A stretch of DNA of 64,000 bases. It comes from Blastopirellula sediminis (GTDB lineage Bacteria > Planctomycetota > Planctomycetia > Pirellulales > Pirellulaceae). Made by a program: the position numbers and the translations under genes. Positions 35,848 through 45,319 of the stretch are shown here, one piece after another (the first letter of the stretch is position 1; every line of letters starts with the position of its first letter). Location of the stretch: positions 186,001-250,000 of the forward strand of contig NZ_JAJKFT010000004.1 in the NCBI RefSeq assembly GCF_020966755.1. The letters are read 5' to 3'. The notes under the pieces were generated by a model. The model did not search any database. It saw only the letters and a program-made list of their open reading frames with translations, and was not told the origin of the DNA.

Positions 35848-36894
35848 ATGTTTTTTTCCCCACGCATCGGACTCAACCCCCTTGTCCAGCTTTGCCAACG
35901 CGTGGGAACGCAATTGGAAGCCGGTGTGGATGACCGCACCATCTGGCGGCGCGAAGTCGATCGGGCCCGGGGACCGCATCGGCGCGTCATGGAGGAGATC
36001 AACGATGGGATTCAGCAGGGAGCGACCCTGGGGGACGCGCTGAAGCGAACCGGCGACTACTTTCCCCACGTTTTTCGGGAAATGGTCCGCTTGGGGGACG
36101 AAACTGGACATCTCGATCGGATTCTGCGGGAACTCTCGGACCGGTACGAACATCGGCTCCAACTCCGCCGCGCGTTTCTGGCCGGGATCGCCTGGCCGAT
36201 GATTCAGTTCATCTTTGCGGTCCTCTTCATCGGCTTCGTGATCGGCCTGATGGGTTTCCTGGGCGATTTGACCGGCAAGCCGATCGACATCCTGGGGCTT
36301 GGGCTGGTCGGAACCAAGGGGGTAATCCTTTACTTTGCGGGAGTCGGCGGCCTGCTCTTCTGCGCATGGCTGGTCTGGATGTTCTACAGCCGCGGACAAC
36401 TCGATTTCCTGCCGATCGGACGAATCGTGATGAGCATCCCCGTCGTCGGCAGCCCGCTGAAGACGATCGCCCTGTCGCAAATGGCCTGGACGCTCGCGCT
36501 GACGACCGGCGGCGGTCTCGATGCACGGCGTGCGGTCCGGCTCGGGCTCGAGTCGACCAATAGCGACTACTACACGCACTACATCGAACAAGTCGATAAA
36601 GAAATCTTGGCTGGCGAAGATATCGGCGGCGCGCTCCGCCATACCGGCGTCTTTCCAGAAGAATTTCTCGACGCCATCTATACCGGCGAGATCACCGGCA
36701 AGCTTTCCGAAATGATGGAAAAGCTTTCCGCCGACTACCAGGCCCGCGCCAAAGCGGCCCTTAACACCTTGGCGATCCTCGCCGGCTTCCTGGTCTGGAT
36801 GATGGTAGCGGGGCTGATCATCGCACTGATCTTCCGCATCTTCTTCACCGCCTACTTGGGCCCGATGAACGAAGCGCTGGAAGGACTGAAGTAG
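35848..36894 (+). CDS. Type II secretion/pilus-assembly inner-membrane protein, GspF/PilC family
   Basis: A 348-residue membrane protein with two T2SSF domains. The first lies at about 15-120 (LCQRVGTQLEAGVDDRTIWRRE, GATLGDALKRTGDYFPHVFREMVRLGDETGHLDRIL), then membrane helices near 125-150 and 175-195. The second lies at about 205-310 (SQMAWTLALTTGGGLDARRAVRLGLEST, FPEEFLDAIYTGEITGKLSEMMEKLSADY), with a final helix near 315-337. GspF proteins form the inner-membrane platform of pilus or type II secretion machines. No ATPase or secretin gene is near, so it may serve a machine encoded elsewhere, perhaps related to the many prepilin-like proteins of planctomycetes. The ATG at 35848 is favoured over an upstream one at 35788. 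Confidence 0.88.
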   Translation: MFFSPRIGLNPLVQLCQRVGTQLEAGVDDRTIWRREVDRARGPHRRVMEEINDGIQQGATLGDALKRTGDYFPHVFREMVRLGDETGHLDRILRELSDRYEHRLQLRRAFLAGIAWPMIQFIFAVLFIGFVIGLMGFLGDLTGKPIDILGLGLVGTKGVILYFAGVGGLLFCAWLVWMFYSRGQLDFLPIGRIVMSIPVVGSPLKTIALSQMAWTLALTTGGGLDARRAVRLGLESTNSDYYTHYIEQVDKEILAGEDIGGALRHTGVFPEEFLDAIYTGEITGKLSEMMEKLSADYQARAKAALNTLAILAGFLVWMMVAGLIIALIFRIFFTAYLGPMNEALEGLK

Positions 36895-36902
36895 GAACGT
36901 CT

Positions 36903-36941
36903 TTAAAAAAACGGTAGGCAGGAAAATGTCCCTGCCTACCG
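36903..36941 (-). terminator. Intrinsic terminator of the first PcfJ-like gene
   Basis: An 11-bp perfect stem (36912-36922 with 36931-36941) followed on the minus strand by a run of seven or eight T residues. On the plus strand no T run follows, so it mainly serves the minus-strand gene. Confidence 0.75.
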
Positions 36942-36949
36942 CACTTCAA

Positions 36950-38428
36950 CTACGCATATTTGCCGAGCTTCAAACCGGCCGTTGCGCCCCACTCGCGCAG
37001 CACGGCCCGTTCCGCGTCGGTCGCCAGGCGATTCCATTTGCCGCGGGCCTGCACGATGGTGCGCGTCGCGACGTCGACTTCCAACGTCAACGCTTTCTCG
37101 TGCAAGCCGCTCGACTCGACTTCCATCCGCCAAATCGAGCGCTCTCCCCGCGAGCAGGTCCAAGCGTACGTGGCGACGCAGTGATGCATCTTGCGACCCT
37201 CGGCGACCAGTTCTTTCGCCGAACAGATCTCGCGGATCGACCAGAGTTGCTCAGTCCCGCTCTTCGACATCTTGAGAACGTCAAACGGCGGATAGCCGCT
37301 TGGCTTCCAACTGGGGACGTCGAACGCCGAATTGCATTCGAGTCGCACATGCCAGCGATTCACTTCCCGCAACAGCGACTTCGGCGACCGCCCTTTCATC
37401 GTGAAGTTCGGCTGCCGCGCAGGGCCGGCTTCGTTCCGATCGCCGTCCAGGTAGTAATACGCGACCTGAAACCGTTGGAAATGGATGTAGTCGATGATCG
37501 GACCGACTTGCGTCAGGTCGTTCAGCGGATTGCGAATCAACCACTGAATCACCGTCGTCCAAAACTGGTCATGCGCGAACGTCCCGGTGAGCCGCGTTCT
37601 CAGGATCGCTTTGGCCAAGCGGGCGTTTCCACCCAGTCCCAGAACTTGTCCCCAGCGAATCGCCTCGTTGACCGAAGCGTCGTCCGGGGCGGTCAAAAAG
37701 TAATGCGCCATCCTTTTGGTGAAAGGAATCGGCGCATCGCACTGGCGGAAGTTCTCGCCAGCGCCGACCCGTACGTACCAGCGCCGTTGGCGGGCCGCTT
37801 CCGTACCATGACCGGCGAACCAGACCCGATGGAAGAACGCCGGCATGTCGCCGTAGCGCACCAGCAAGTGATGCAGCAGCGAAAGGAATTGCTTCCGCCC
37901 GCTCCGTGATGTCGGCGCCCAGTCATCCAGCGGACGAACCCATTGGTCTGAGAAGGTTGCCAGCAGCGGCAGCGCTTCGAGCGCCGAGTTGCCATCGATC
38001 CGTCCATCGTCCTGATAGAACGGGGCGCCATCCAAAAAGCTGGCCCGTTGTCGTAGCAAATGCTTCAGCAACTCGGCCAACGGCTCCTGCTTGCAGCGCG
38101 TTTGTCGGACCGATTCGGCGAAACGTTGTTGGGCCGGATCCGAGACTTGGCGGGCGTCGATTTCGCCGCGAGCGATCGCCAGCAAGCGTTCGGCCTGACG
38201 ACGCGCGTCCCGCTTCTTACAGAGAAGTCGGCGGTGAGCCCGCATGCGATCGGCATGCGCCCCCTCCAGATGACGTTGATGCTCGGTTTTGCGGAGCTTG
38301 TCCGAAAAGCCGTTGTCCGCGCACCAGGCGCGATATTGCTCGACCGTATCCAGGCCCAGCCGCGTCAGGTGATCGCGAAAGTAGCGATCGTTATCAATCG
38401 ATTGTTTCCGTTTTTGTTTGTTCGCCAT
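36950..38428 (-). CDS. PcfJ-like protein (copy 1)
   Basis: A 492-residue soluble protein. The C-terminal third carries the PcfJ-like signature: SAKELVAEGRKMHHCVATYAWTC, then SRGERSIWRMEV and KALTLEVDVATRTIVQARGKWNR. The N-terminal two thirds (starting MANKQKRKQSID, basic, with KLRKTEHQRHLEGAH) contain motifs shared with the second copy: RASFLDGAPFYQDDG, GNSALEALPLLATF, WVRPLDDW, KQFLSLLHHLLVRYGDMPAFFHRVWF and QFWTTVIQWLIRNP. PcfJ was named from a conjugative plasmid of Enterococcus and its function is unknown. No signal peptide. It is tail-to-tail with the GspF gene and has its own terminator; a 15-nt motif is shared with copy 2 upstream of the start. Confidence 0.82.
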   Translation of the reverse strand: MANKQKRKQSIDNDRYFRDHLTRLGLDTVEQYRAWCADNGFSDKLRKTEHQRHLEGAHADRMRAHRRLLCKKRDARRQAERLLAIARGEIDARQVSDPAQQRFAESVRQTRCKQEPLAELLKHLLRQRASFLDGAPFYQDDGRIDGNSALEALPLLATFSDQWVRPLDDWAPTSRSGRKQFLSLLHHLLVRYGDMPAFFHRVWFAGHGTEAARQRRWYVRVGAGENFRQCDAPIPFTKRMAHYFLTAPDDASVNEAIRWGQVLGLGGNARLAKAILRTRLTGTFAHDQFWTTVIQWLIRNPLNDLTQVGPIIDYIHFQRFQVAYYYLDGDRNEAGPARQPNFTMKGRSPKSLLREVNRWHVRLECNSAFDVPSWKPSGYPPFDVLKMSKSGTEQLWSIREICSAKELVAEGRKMHHCVATYAWTCSRGERSIWRMEVESSGLHEKALTLEVDVATRTIVQARGKWNRLATDAERAVLREWGATAGLKLGKYA

Positions 38429-38442
38429 GATGGATCACTCGT

Positions 38443-38457
38443 GCGCATGGGATCTCT
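38443..38457 (-). promoter_or_regulatory. Shared motif upstream of PcfJ-like copy 1
   Basis: On the minus strand AGAGATCCCATGCGC ends 14 nt before the ATG of the gene. The same motif (one base different) is at exactly the same distance in copy 2. It contains an ATG that opens a 27-codon ORF (38448 to 38365) overlapping the PcfJ-like start out of frame, so the motif may be an operator or a ribosome site plus upstream start. Confidence 0.5.
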
Positions 38458-38765
38458 GCAGTTTCGCTGGGACACGGATAAGAGTTCGGAGCTACCGGAA
38501 ATCAGGGTCACGTCGGCTCGCTTTCGGAAAGAGTCCAAGAATGTGGAACTAGGGAGACACATGCTAAAGGGGGTGGTTCGCGCCTTCGCCGCAAACGATC
38601 TCAGGCGAACAGGCAATCGTGCGGAAGTAGTGGTCGCCGATGCGGCGAACGGCTCGAAAAGAAGGTGTTGCTCTGGTAATTCGCGCGGCGGAAAACTACC
38701 TTAGAACTTGCATCGAGCGACAGCGAATAACTCATTCCCCTTTGAACTCACCTTGAGAAGGGCTC
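38458..38765. other. Intergenic region upstream of the DUF1553 gene
   Basis: About 308 bp between the divergent PcfJ-like and DUF1553 genes. I see no gene or repeat. The last 30 bp include a GAGAAGGG ribosome site for the plus-strand gene. Promoters of both genes must lie here but none stands out. Confidence 0.5.
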
Positions 38766-41700
38766 ATGCAGCTTACCCGCCTTTTGCCTGCCGCGATTCT
38801 TTTCCTCGCCGTTTTCTTTCTCGCCCCGCTCACGCAACTGACCGCGGCCGAGATCGATTTCAATCGCGACATCCGACCTTTGTTTGCGTCGAAGTGCTTC
38901 GCCTGCCATGGGCCGGACGAATCGCACCGCGAAGCCGATTTGCGCCTGGACGAAAGAGAAGCGGCGGTCGAATATGGCGCCATCGTCCCTGGCGAGCCGG
39001 GCGATAGTCTGCTGCTCGAGCGGATCATGTCGGAAGATCACGATCTGCAGATGCCTCCCCCGCACACCGGCGACACGCTGACCGCGGCGCAAAAGAAGCT
39101 ATTCGAAGAGTGGATCAAAGCGGGCGCAAAGTACGACAAGCACTGGGCGTTCGTCCGACCAGAGAAAGCGGCGCTGCCGGAAGTCTCCGATGCGACTTGG
39201 ACGCACGGGCCGATCGACCAGTTCATCCTCGCCCGCTTGGATCAAGAAGGACTAAAGCCCTCGGCGGAAGCGGACCGCTATGCGTTGATTCGGCGGGCCA
39301 GTCTTGATCTGACCGGTTTGCCGCCGACGCGCGAAGAAACGGAAGCGTTCGTCAACGATCCCGATCCCAACGCCTACGAGAAGCTGGTCGACCGGCTCCT
39401 CGCTTCCCCTCGCTATGGCGAACGCTGGGCCCGCGATTGGTTGGACCTGGTTCGCTACTCCGATACCAACGGCTACGAAAAAGACCGGGAGCGATCGATC
39501 TGGCCCTATCGCGACTGGGTCATCCGCGCGATCAACGACGACATGCCGTTCGATCAATTCACGATTGAGCAACTCGCCGGCGATATGCTTCCCCACGCGA
39601 CCGAGAGCCAACGGGTCGCGACCGGACTACATCGCAATACGATGCTCAACGAAGAAGGGGGGATCGATCCGCTCGAGTTCCGCTTCTACGCGATGGTCGA
39701 CCGCGCGGCGACGACCGGCACGATCTGGCTCGGCATGACGGTCGGCTGCGCTCAATGTCACACCCACAAGTATGACCCGATCACGCATACCGACTTCTAC
39801 TCGTTCCTGGCGCTGCTCAACAACGCCGATGAACCTGACCTGCTGCTGAAGACGCCGGCCCTGAACAAGGAGCGGGAGAAGTTGCTCTCCCAGATCGAGC
39901 AGGCCGAGTCGCAGCTTCCCAGCCAGTTTCCGCCGGAAGAAGGCGAAGGAGATGTCGAACAGCGTCGAGCAGCTAACTTCCACAAGCAAAAGGAAGCCTG
40001 GCTCACCCAGTCGCAAGCCGACGCGGTCGATTGGCGAACGCTGCCAGCGACTAACTTGCAAAGCAATCTGCCGAAGCTCGAAACGCTCGCCGATGGCGCG
40101 ATCTTCGCCTCCGGAGATTTCACCAAGCGTGACGTCTATACGCTGACCTACACGATCGACGAGTCGCAACTGCCGCTGACGGCGCTTCGGCTCGAGGTCT
40201 TGCCCGACGAACGACTACCGGCCGGCGGTCCTGGTCGCTGTTACTACGAAGGACGCAAAGGGGACTTCTTTTTGAGCGAACTCTCGGCGAAATTCGCCGA
40301 TCAGCCGCTCAAACTGGCCGACGCGTCGCACAGCTACGGTAAGAACGGTTTGGGAAGCGGCAGCGCCGATGCGGCGAATGTGTTGGACGAAAACGGTTCG
40401 ACGGGGTGGTCGACCGCCGATCGCGAAGGAGAAGCCAATCAACTGGTCGTCAACTTGCCCGAGCCGATTGAAGTCGCCGGCGAACTGACGCTGGAGCTGT
40501 TGTTCGAGCGGCACTATACCGCCAGCTTGGGCAAGTTCCGGATCTCGGCGGCGTCGACTCCCAACAAAGCGGCCGCCAAGCAGATGCCGGCCGAAATCGA
40601 AACGCTCCTTGCTCGCAAGTCGGACGAACTGACCGCAGAAGAAGCGAAGCAAGTGGAACGCTACTACTGGTCGGTCGCTCCGGAACTGGCCGAGGCTCGC
40701 AAGCCGATCGACGAATTGCGGAAGCGGCTCCCGAAGTTTTCCTCTTCGATGGTGATGCTCGAGCGTCCGGCCGACAATCCGCGGGAAACGTTCCGCCATC
40801 ATCGGGGCGAGTATCTGAGCCCCAAGGAAAAGATGACGCCGCGGATTCCGGAGTTTCTGGGGAAAGACTCGGAAAACGCCCCGGCCGATCGGTTGGAACT
40901 AGCCAAGTGGCTGGTCAGTAAAGAAAATCCGCTCGCCGCCCGAGTCGCCGCCAATCGCGCGTGGCAAGCGCTCTTTGGTCGCGGCCTGGTCGAAACAAGC
41001 GGCGACTTCGGCACGCAATCCGATCCGCCGAGTCATCCGGAACTGCTCGACTATCTCGCTTGCTCGCTGATGGAAAACGGTTGGTCGATTAAAAAGCTCC
41101 ATCGCGAAATCGTCCTCAGCAGCACCTATCGCCAAGACTCGCAGGTGACCGAGAAAGGGAAAGAAGTCGATCCGCAAAATCGCCTCTTGGCGCGCGGACC
41201 GCGGTTTCGCATGGAGGCCGAAATGGTTCGTGACGCAATGTTGCGAGCCAGCGGCAAGCTCTCGGACAAGATGTACGGCCACGGCGTCTTTCCGCCGCAA
41301 CCGGCCAGCGTGACGGCCCTGGCGTACGGCGGTTTCGCCTGGAATGCGTCGCAGGGAGAAGATCGCTATCGCCGCTCGATCTACACCTTCAGCAAACGAA
41401 CTTCGCCGTTCGCCGCCTACGCCGCGTTTGACGCTCCCAGCGGCGAAGAATGCACCGCGAAGCGAGATCGGAGCAACACGCCGCTGCAAGCGCTAACGCT
41501 GCTCAATGACGCAATGTTCATCGAACTCGCTCAAGCGATGGCGAAGGAAGCGAAGCAAGGGGCTGAGTCGGAGCAAGCGATCGCCGAGAATCTGTTCGAG
41601 CGGCTCATGACCCGTCCCCCGACGGCCGCCGAACTGAAAGCGATTTTGCAGTATCGCACGGCACAGCTCGAGCGACTCCAAAATGGTCAGCTCAGCGCGG

Positions 41701-41801
41701 CGACGATTGGGGGCGATCCTTCCGCTTCGCCGGAAGATGCGGCTTGGGTGATGGTCGCCCGCTCGCTGATGAATCTGGACGAAGCGATTACCAAGTATTG
41801 A
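38766..41801 (+). CDS. PSCyt1-DUF1549-DUF1553 planctomycete cytochrome protein
   Basis: A 1011-residue exported protein. A signal peptide (residues 1-27, ending LTQLTAAE) is followed by the planctomycete cytochrome c domain with CFACHGPDE near residue 43, a c-type heme site, and the distal LQMPPPHTG. DUF1549 follows (HGPIDQFILARLDQEGLKPS, RRASLDLTGLPPT, LLASPRYGERWARDWLDLVRYSDTNGYEKD), containing a second CXXCH as CAQCHTHKYDPI near 323. A beta-sandwich region is in the middle (about 430-600) and DUF1553 at the end (NPLAARVAANRAWQALFGRGLVETSGDFG, FSKRTSPFAAYAAFDAPSGEECTAKR, RSNTPLQALTLLND). The pair with the DUF1501 gene is a hallmark of the phylum, perhaps for periplasmic degradation or electron transfer; function is unproven. 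Confidence 0.92.
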   Translation: MQLTRLLPAAILFLAVFFLAPLTQLTAAEIDFNRDIRPLFASKCFACHGPDESHREADLRLDEREAAVEYGAIVPGEPGDSLLLERIMSEDHDLQMPPPHTGDTLTAAQKKLFEEWIKAGAKYDKHWAFVRPEKAALPEVSDATWTHGPIDQFILARLDQEGLKPSAEADRYALIRRASLDLTGLPPTREETEAFVNDPDPNAYEKLVDRLLASPRYGERWARDWLDLVRYSDTNGYEKDRERSIWPYRDWVIRAINDDMPFDQFTIEQLAGDMLPHATESQRVATGLHRNTMLNEEGGIDPLEFRFYAMVDRAATTGTIWLGMTVGCAQCHTHKYDPITHTDFYSFLALLNNADEPDLLLKTPALNKEREKLLSQIEQAESQLPSQFPPEEGEGDVEQRRAANFHKQKEAWLTQSQADAVDWRTLPATNLQSNLPKLETLADGAIFASGDFTKRDVYTLTYTIDESQLPLTALRLEVLPDERLPAGGPGRCYYEGRKGDFFLSELSAKFADQPLKLADASHSYGKNGLGSGSADAANVLDENGSTGWSTADREGEANQLVVNLPEPIEVAGELTLELLFERHYTASLGKFRISAASTPNKAAAKQMPAEIETLLARKSDELTAEEAKQVERYYWSVAPELAEARKPIDELRKRLPKFSSSMVMLERPADNPRETFRHHRGEYLSPKEKMTPRIPEFLGKDSENAPADRLELAKWLVSKENPLAARVAANRAWQALFGRGLVETSGDFGTQSDPPSHPELLDYLACSLMENGWSIKKLHREIVLSSTYRQDSQVTEKGKEVDPQNRLLARGPRFRMEAEMVRDAMLRASGKLSDKMYGHGVFPPQPASVTALAYGGFAWNASQGEDRYRRSIYTFSKRTSPFAAYAAFDAPSGEECTAKRDRSNTPLQALTLLNDAMFIELAQAMAKEAKQGAESEQAIAENLFERLMTRPPTAAELKAILQYRTAQLERLQNGQLSAATIGGDPSASPEDAAWVMVARSLMNLDEAITKY

Positions 41802-41818
41802 GCAGGGATCGACGTTTC

Positions 41819-43252
41819 ATGAATTGGCTCCACGAACAAACGCGACGGCATTTCTTCCGCAACTGCGGCGTCGGTCTCGGCAAGATCGCGCTCGCATCGC
41901 TGTTGGCCGAGTCGAGCCTCGGCGTCAGCGCCGCCGATACGGTCAGTCCCTTCGCACCGAAGCCGACCCATTTTCCGGCCAAAGCGAAGCGGGTGATCTA
42001 CCTGTTCATGGCCGGGGCGCCGAGCCAGCTCGACATGTTCGACTACAAGCCGAAGCTGGCCGAAATGGAAGGAAAGCCGATTCCGCCGTCGGTGATCGCC
42101 GGGCAGCGGTATGCGTTCATTCAGCCCGATGCGGCGGTCTTAGGCCCACAGTTCAAGTTCGCCAAACATGGCGAGTGCGGCGCCGAGATTTCCGACACGC
42201 TCCCCCACTTAGCCAAAGTGGTCGACGACATCGCGATCGTCCGCTCGGCCACGACCGACCATTTCAATCACGCTCCGGCGCAGCTCTTCTGCAACACCGG
42301 CAACGGCGTTCCGGGACGACCGAGCATGGGCGCCTGGCTCAGCTATGGAATCGGGAGCGAAGCGAATGATCTGCCGTCGTTCGTCGTCCTGAAAAGCGGC
42401 GGCAATCTTAGCGGCGGCGCCGCGATGTGGAACGCCGGCTTTCTACCGTCGGTCCATCAAGGGGTTCCGTTCCGCGGGGAAGGGGACCCGATTCTGCATG
42501 TCTCCAATCCGCCCGGCTACGACAATCAGGCGCAGCGCGATTCGCTTGACCTGATTCGTGATTTGAATCGGCAGCAGTTGGACCAGATTGGCGATCCCGA
42601 GATCCGCACGCGGATGGAAGCGTACGAAATGGCGTATCGGATGCAGTCCCGCGCGCCGGAGCTGATGGACTTTTCGCAGGAAACGAAAGAGACGCTCGAC
42701 CTGTACGGCGCTGATCCGAACGATACCAAGAAGTCGTTCGCCAACAATTGTCTGTTGGCACGCCGTCTGGTTCAGCGAGGCGTCCGCTTCGTGCAGATCT
42801 ATCAAGCCGAATGGGATCACCACAGCGACGTCAAAGGGGGCGTCCGCGGGCAGTGCTTGAAGACCGACCAGGCCTGCGCCGCGTTGATTCAAGACCTGAA
42901 ACGGAGCGGGATGCTGGAAGATACGCTGGTAATCTGGGGTGGCGAATTCGGCCGGACCCCGATGGTCGAATCAAGCGCCGCCCTCGGCCGCAGCCAAGGC
43001 CGCGACCATCACCCGCAGGCCTTCACCATGTGGATGGCCGGCGGCGGGATCAAGCCGGGGATCAGCTACGGTCAGACAGATGAACTTGGTTTCAACGTCG
43101 TCGAAAACAAAGTCCACGTCCACGACATCCAGGCGACCATCCTGCACTGCCTGGGGATCGACCACACCAAACTCACCTTCCGCCACCGCGGTTTGAATTT
43201 CAAACTGACCGGCGTCGAAGAGCATCATCCGGTGATGGATCTGTTGAGCTAG
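41819..43252 (+). CDS. DUF1501 family protein, TAT-exported
   Basis: A 477-residue protein of the alkaline-phosphatase-like fold. The ATG at 41819 (17 bp after the previous stop) gives a N-terminus with a twin-arginine motif (RRHFFRNCGVGLGKIALASLL) and a cleavage region near ADTVSPFAP. Typical segments follow: KRVIYLFMAGAPSQLDMFDYKP, RSATTDHFNHAPAQLFCNTG, RPSMGAWLSYGIGS, FANNCLLARRLVQRGVRFVQIYQAEWDHHSD, LVIWGGEFGRTP and the C-terminal GRDHHPQAFTMWMAGGGIKPG. The metal-site residues (D/H) are consistent with a sulfatase-like hydrolase, but activity is unknown. It is co-transcribed with the DUF1553 gene. Confidence 0.92.
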   Translation: MNWLHEQTRRHFFRNCGVGLGKIALASLLAESSLGVSAADTVSPFAPKPTHFPAKAKRVIYLFMAGAPSQLDMFDYKPKLAEMEGKPIPPSVIAGQRYAFIQPDAAVLGPQFKFAKHGECGAEISDTLPHLAKVVDDIAIVRSATTDHFNHAPAQLFCNTGNGVPGRPSMGAWLSYGIGSEANDLPSFVVLKSGGNLSGGAAMWNAGFLPSVHQGVPFRGEGDPILHVSNPPGYDNQAQRDSLDLIRDLNRQQLDQIGDPEIRTRMEAYEMAYRMQSRAPELMDFSQETKETLDLYGADPNDTKKSFANNCLLARRLVQRGVRFVQIYQAEWDHHSDVKGGVRGQCLKTDQACAALIQDLKRSGMLEDTLVIWGGEFGRTPMVESSAALGRSQGRDHHPQAFTMWMAGGGIKPGISYGQTDELGFNVVENKVHVHDIQATILHCLGIDHTKLTFRHRGLNFKLTGVEEHHPVMDLLS

Positions 43253-43811
43253 GGCATCGCTCCCGCCGGCCAAAGTTTGTCCATTGACAAAGCGCACGGA
43301 GTCATGGTCGATTGCGCGATGGCGGAGCGTCGGCCAGGGACGCTTCTTGGCGAGTCGACCTTGCTGTTCGACCGAACGCTCTTTGAAAATCGAAACGGCG
43401 ATCCGCCCTACGCGCGTCTGGTCCAGTCCACTCCCCATAAAAAATGTGCGCCGTGCGGTCCACATGATAGGTGGACTGGGGGAGATGCGTCGCAGGCCGA
43501 TGGGCGAAACGGCCGATTTAGCGTCGCCTGACCGCGCCGAAAAAAATGCACAGCGGTCCAGTCCACTGCCGACGCAAAAAAAAAATGGGGGGTGCGGTCC
43601 ATAGTATTGACGTTGATTGATGGGTTGGCGGCGCATGGGACGAAAGTCTCTGTCGCTGTGCGTATTGCGGAAGTAAATCGCAGTGGTCCAGTCCAGTTTG
43701 GCAATTCCGACCGAATGGCGCGGCATCGTATCGCAGCGCGACCCGCCCGGTCTTTGACAGACGGGACGGGCCACCCTGGTTGAGAAAAAATGGAGAGGTC
43801 CGGTCAGTCGT
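43253..43811. repeat. Degenerate tandem repeat, period about 130 bp
   Basis: No gene is supported in this 559-bp gap. Units begin at GGTCCAGTCCAC-like sequence at 43420, 43555 and 43685, with a partial one at 43797 (GGTCCGGTCAGT); spacings are 135, 130 and 112 bp. Each unit also shows an A run plus ATG (AAAAAATG) 15-40 bp later and a second GCGGTCCA. Inverted copies of the core occur too (GTGGACTGG at 43471). The repeat ends directly before the stop of the second PcfJ-like gene. Confidence 0.65.
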
Positions 43812-45305
43812 TTACCACGACAACTGCAATTTCGCCTGATTGGCCCAGTGGCGAAGGATGCGAAGTTCGTCGGAGGTCGCTTCGCGATTGAATTTGCCGC
43901 TATAGTCGCAAATCCTTCGCTGGTAGGGACGGACTTCGATCGTCAGCATACGAGTTTTATCTTGGGAAGTTTCCCGCTGGAGCGACCAGATGGACGACTC
44001 CCCTTGTTGGCAGAGATCGGCGTAGGTTGCGACGCAATGGTTCATCGCGGCGCCTTCCTGAACAAGCGCTTTGCTACTGAGCAGTTCGTGAATCGTCCAG
44101 GCCGTAATTTCTCCGTTCCGACTTTCCTCGAGCAACTCCATGCCGGCGATGCCGCAGGGCGGCCATTCGAGTGTACCGAAGAGAAACGTCTCGTGCACAT
44201 TGCTGTGCCAGCGTTTTACTTGTCGCAGCAGCGTCTGGGGCGTCCGTCCCCGCATGGTGAAGTTCGGCTCACGGGCGGCAATCGCTTCCTGCCGTTCGTC
44301 GCCGGTCATGGCGAAACGAGGAACGAAGCGTTGGAACTGGATGTAATCGATGATCGAGCTGACCTGGCCGCGATCGATTTCCCGATATCGAATCAGCCAC
44401 TGCAGGACGATATTCCAGAACTTGTGGTGCCGGAAGTCGACCGTCAGGCGGCTGTTCATGACGGCGTGGGCCAGTTTGTCGTCTCCCCCCATCCCTTTCA
44501 CTTCTCCCCAACGCAGCGCTTGCTCGATCGACGGGTTTTGCGGGGCCGCGAGAAAGTGGTGGGCCATCTTCTTGGTATAGGGAAACGGCATGAGTTCGCA
44601 ACTGGCCAGGTTCAAACCGGCCGCCGCGTGCAAATAAATCGGACGGAACAATTCGGCGCGATCCGCGAAACCGCCGAACCAAACCTTATCGAGGAACGCC
44701 GGTAACTTTCCATAGCGGACGAACAAGTGCTGCATCAATGACTTGAACTGTCGACGCGGGCTATGGCTGGTCGGCTCCCACGACTCGACAGGGCGAATCC
44801 AACGATGACGATAAGCGACGATCAGCGGCAACGCTTCGAGCGCCGAGTTGCCTGCTCGCTGGCCATATTGCGGATAGTAAGGGCTGCCGTCGAGGAACCG
44901 AACTTTGCGTCGCAGCAAGTAAGAGATCAGCGACCTCAGCACGCGGAAGTTGCTCTCCGACGAGGCGTCATCTCGGTACGCCTGGCGAGAAGCGTGATAG
45001 AAAGCGCTTAGCGCGGGGCGGCAGTAGTAGTTCAAAGCGTCGCTGCGACAGATTTCGAGAAGCGGACGATCGCCGCGGCGTGATTCGCGGCGTTTCGCGA
45101 ACATCACATCGATGGCGAACTTCTTGCGGAAATGCCGTCGTTCGCGAAGACGCAATTTCCGAGACTTGCCGATTCTTCGCGTGAAGCCGTTTTCGGCACA
45201 CCAGCGGCGATACTCTTTGAGCGAACCGAGCTGGAGTATCCGGAGATGGATTCTCAGGTTCGGATCGGATTGCAGAATCTCTTCGTCAGTTTGTTTAGTA
45301 GCCAT
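43812..45305 (-). CDS. PcfJ-like protein (copy 2)
   Basis: A 497-residue soluble protein, paralogue of the gene at 36950-38428 over its whole length. The PcfJ-like part near the C-terminus reads SSKALVQEGAAMNHCVATYADLC, then QQGESSIWSLQRE and a closing KTRMLTIEVRPYQRRICDYSGKFNREA. Shared N-terminal blocks are KVRFLDGSPYYPQYG, GNSALEALPLIVAYRHRWIRPVESWEPTS, RRQFKSLMQHLFVRYGKLPAFLDKVWFGG, FWNIVLQWLIRYREIDRGQVSSIIDYIQFQRF and EPNFTMRGRTPQTLLRQVKRWHSNV. The invariant M-x-H-C-V-A-T-Y suggests a metal or catalytic centre. Function unknown. Its 3' end lies against a tandem repeat; its start is preceded by the same 15-nt motif as copy 1. Confidence 0.82.
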   Translation of the reverse strand: MATKQTDEEILQSDPNLRIHLRILQLGSLKEYRRWCAENGFTRRIGKSRKLRLRERRHFRKKFAIDVMFAKRRESRRGDRPLLEICRSDALNYYCRPALSAFYHASRQAYRDDASSESNFRVLRSLISYLLRRKVRFLDGSPYYPQYGQRAGNSALEALPLIVAYRHRWIRPVESWEPTSHSPRRQFKSLMQHLFVRYGKLPAFLDKVWFGGFADRAELFRPIYLHAAAGLNLASCELMPFPYTKKMAHHFLAAPQNPSIEQALRWGEVKGMGGDDKLAHAVMNSRLTVDFRHHKFWNIVLQWLIRYREIDRGQVSSIIDYIQFQRFVPRFAMTGDERQEAIAAREPNFTMRGRTPQTLLRQVKRWHSNVHETFLFGTLEWPPCGIAGMELLEESRNGEITAWTIHELLSSKALVQEGAAMNHCVATYADLCQQGESSIWSLQRETSQDKTRMLTIEVRPYQRRICDYSGKFNREATSDELRILRHWANQAKLQLSW

Positions 45306-45319
45306 GTCAAATCAAGTGG

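Noticed and set aside
42971-43774. A 267-codon minus-strand open frame over the repeat array
   Set aside because: It runs through the tandem repeat and the end of the DUF1501 gene; its repeated SGLD-type pieces only reflect the DNA repeat.
43420-43805. A CRISPR array
   Set aside because: Repeats are degenerate, about 130 bp apart and without 28-37-bp direct repeats or unique spacers; no cas genes are nearby.
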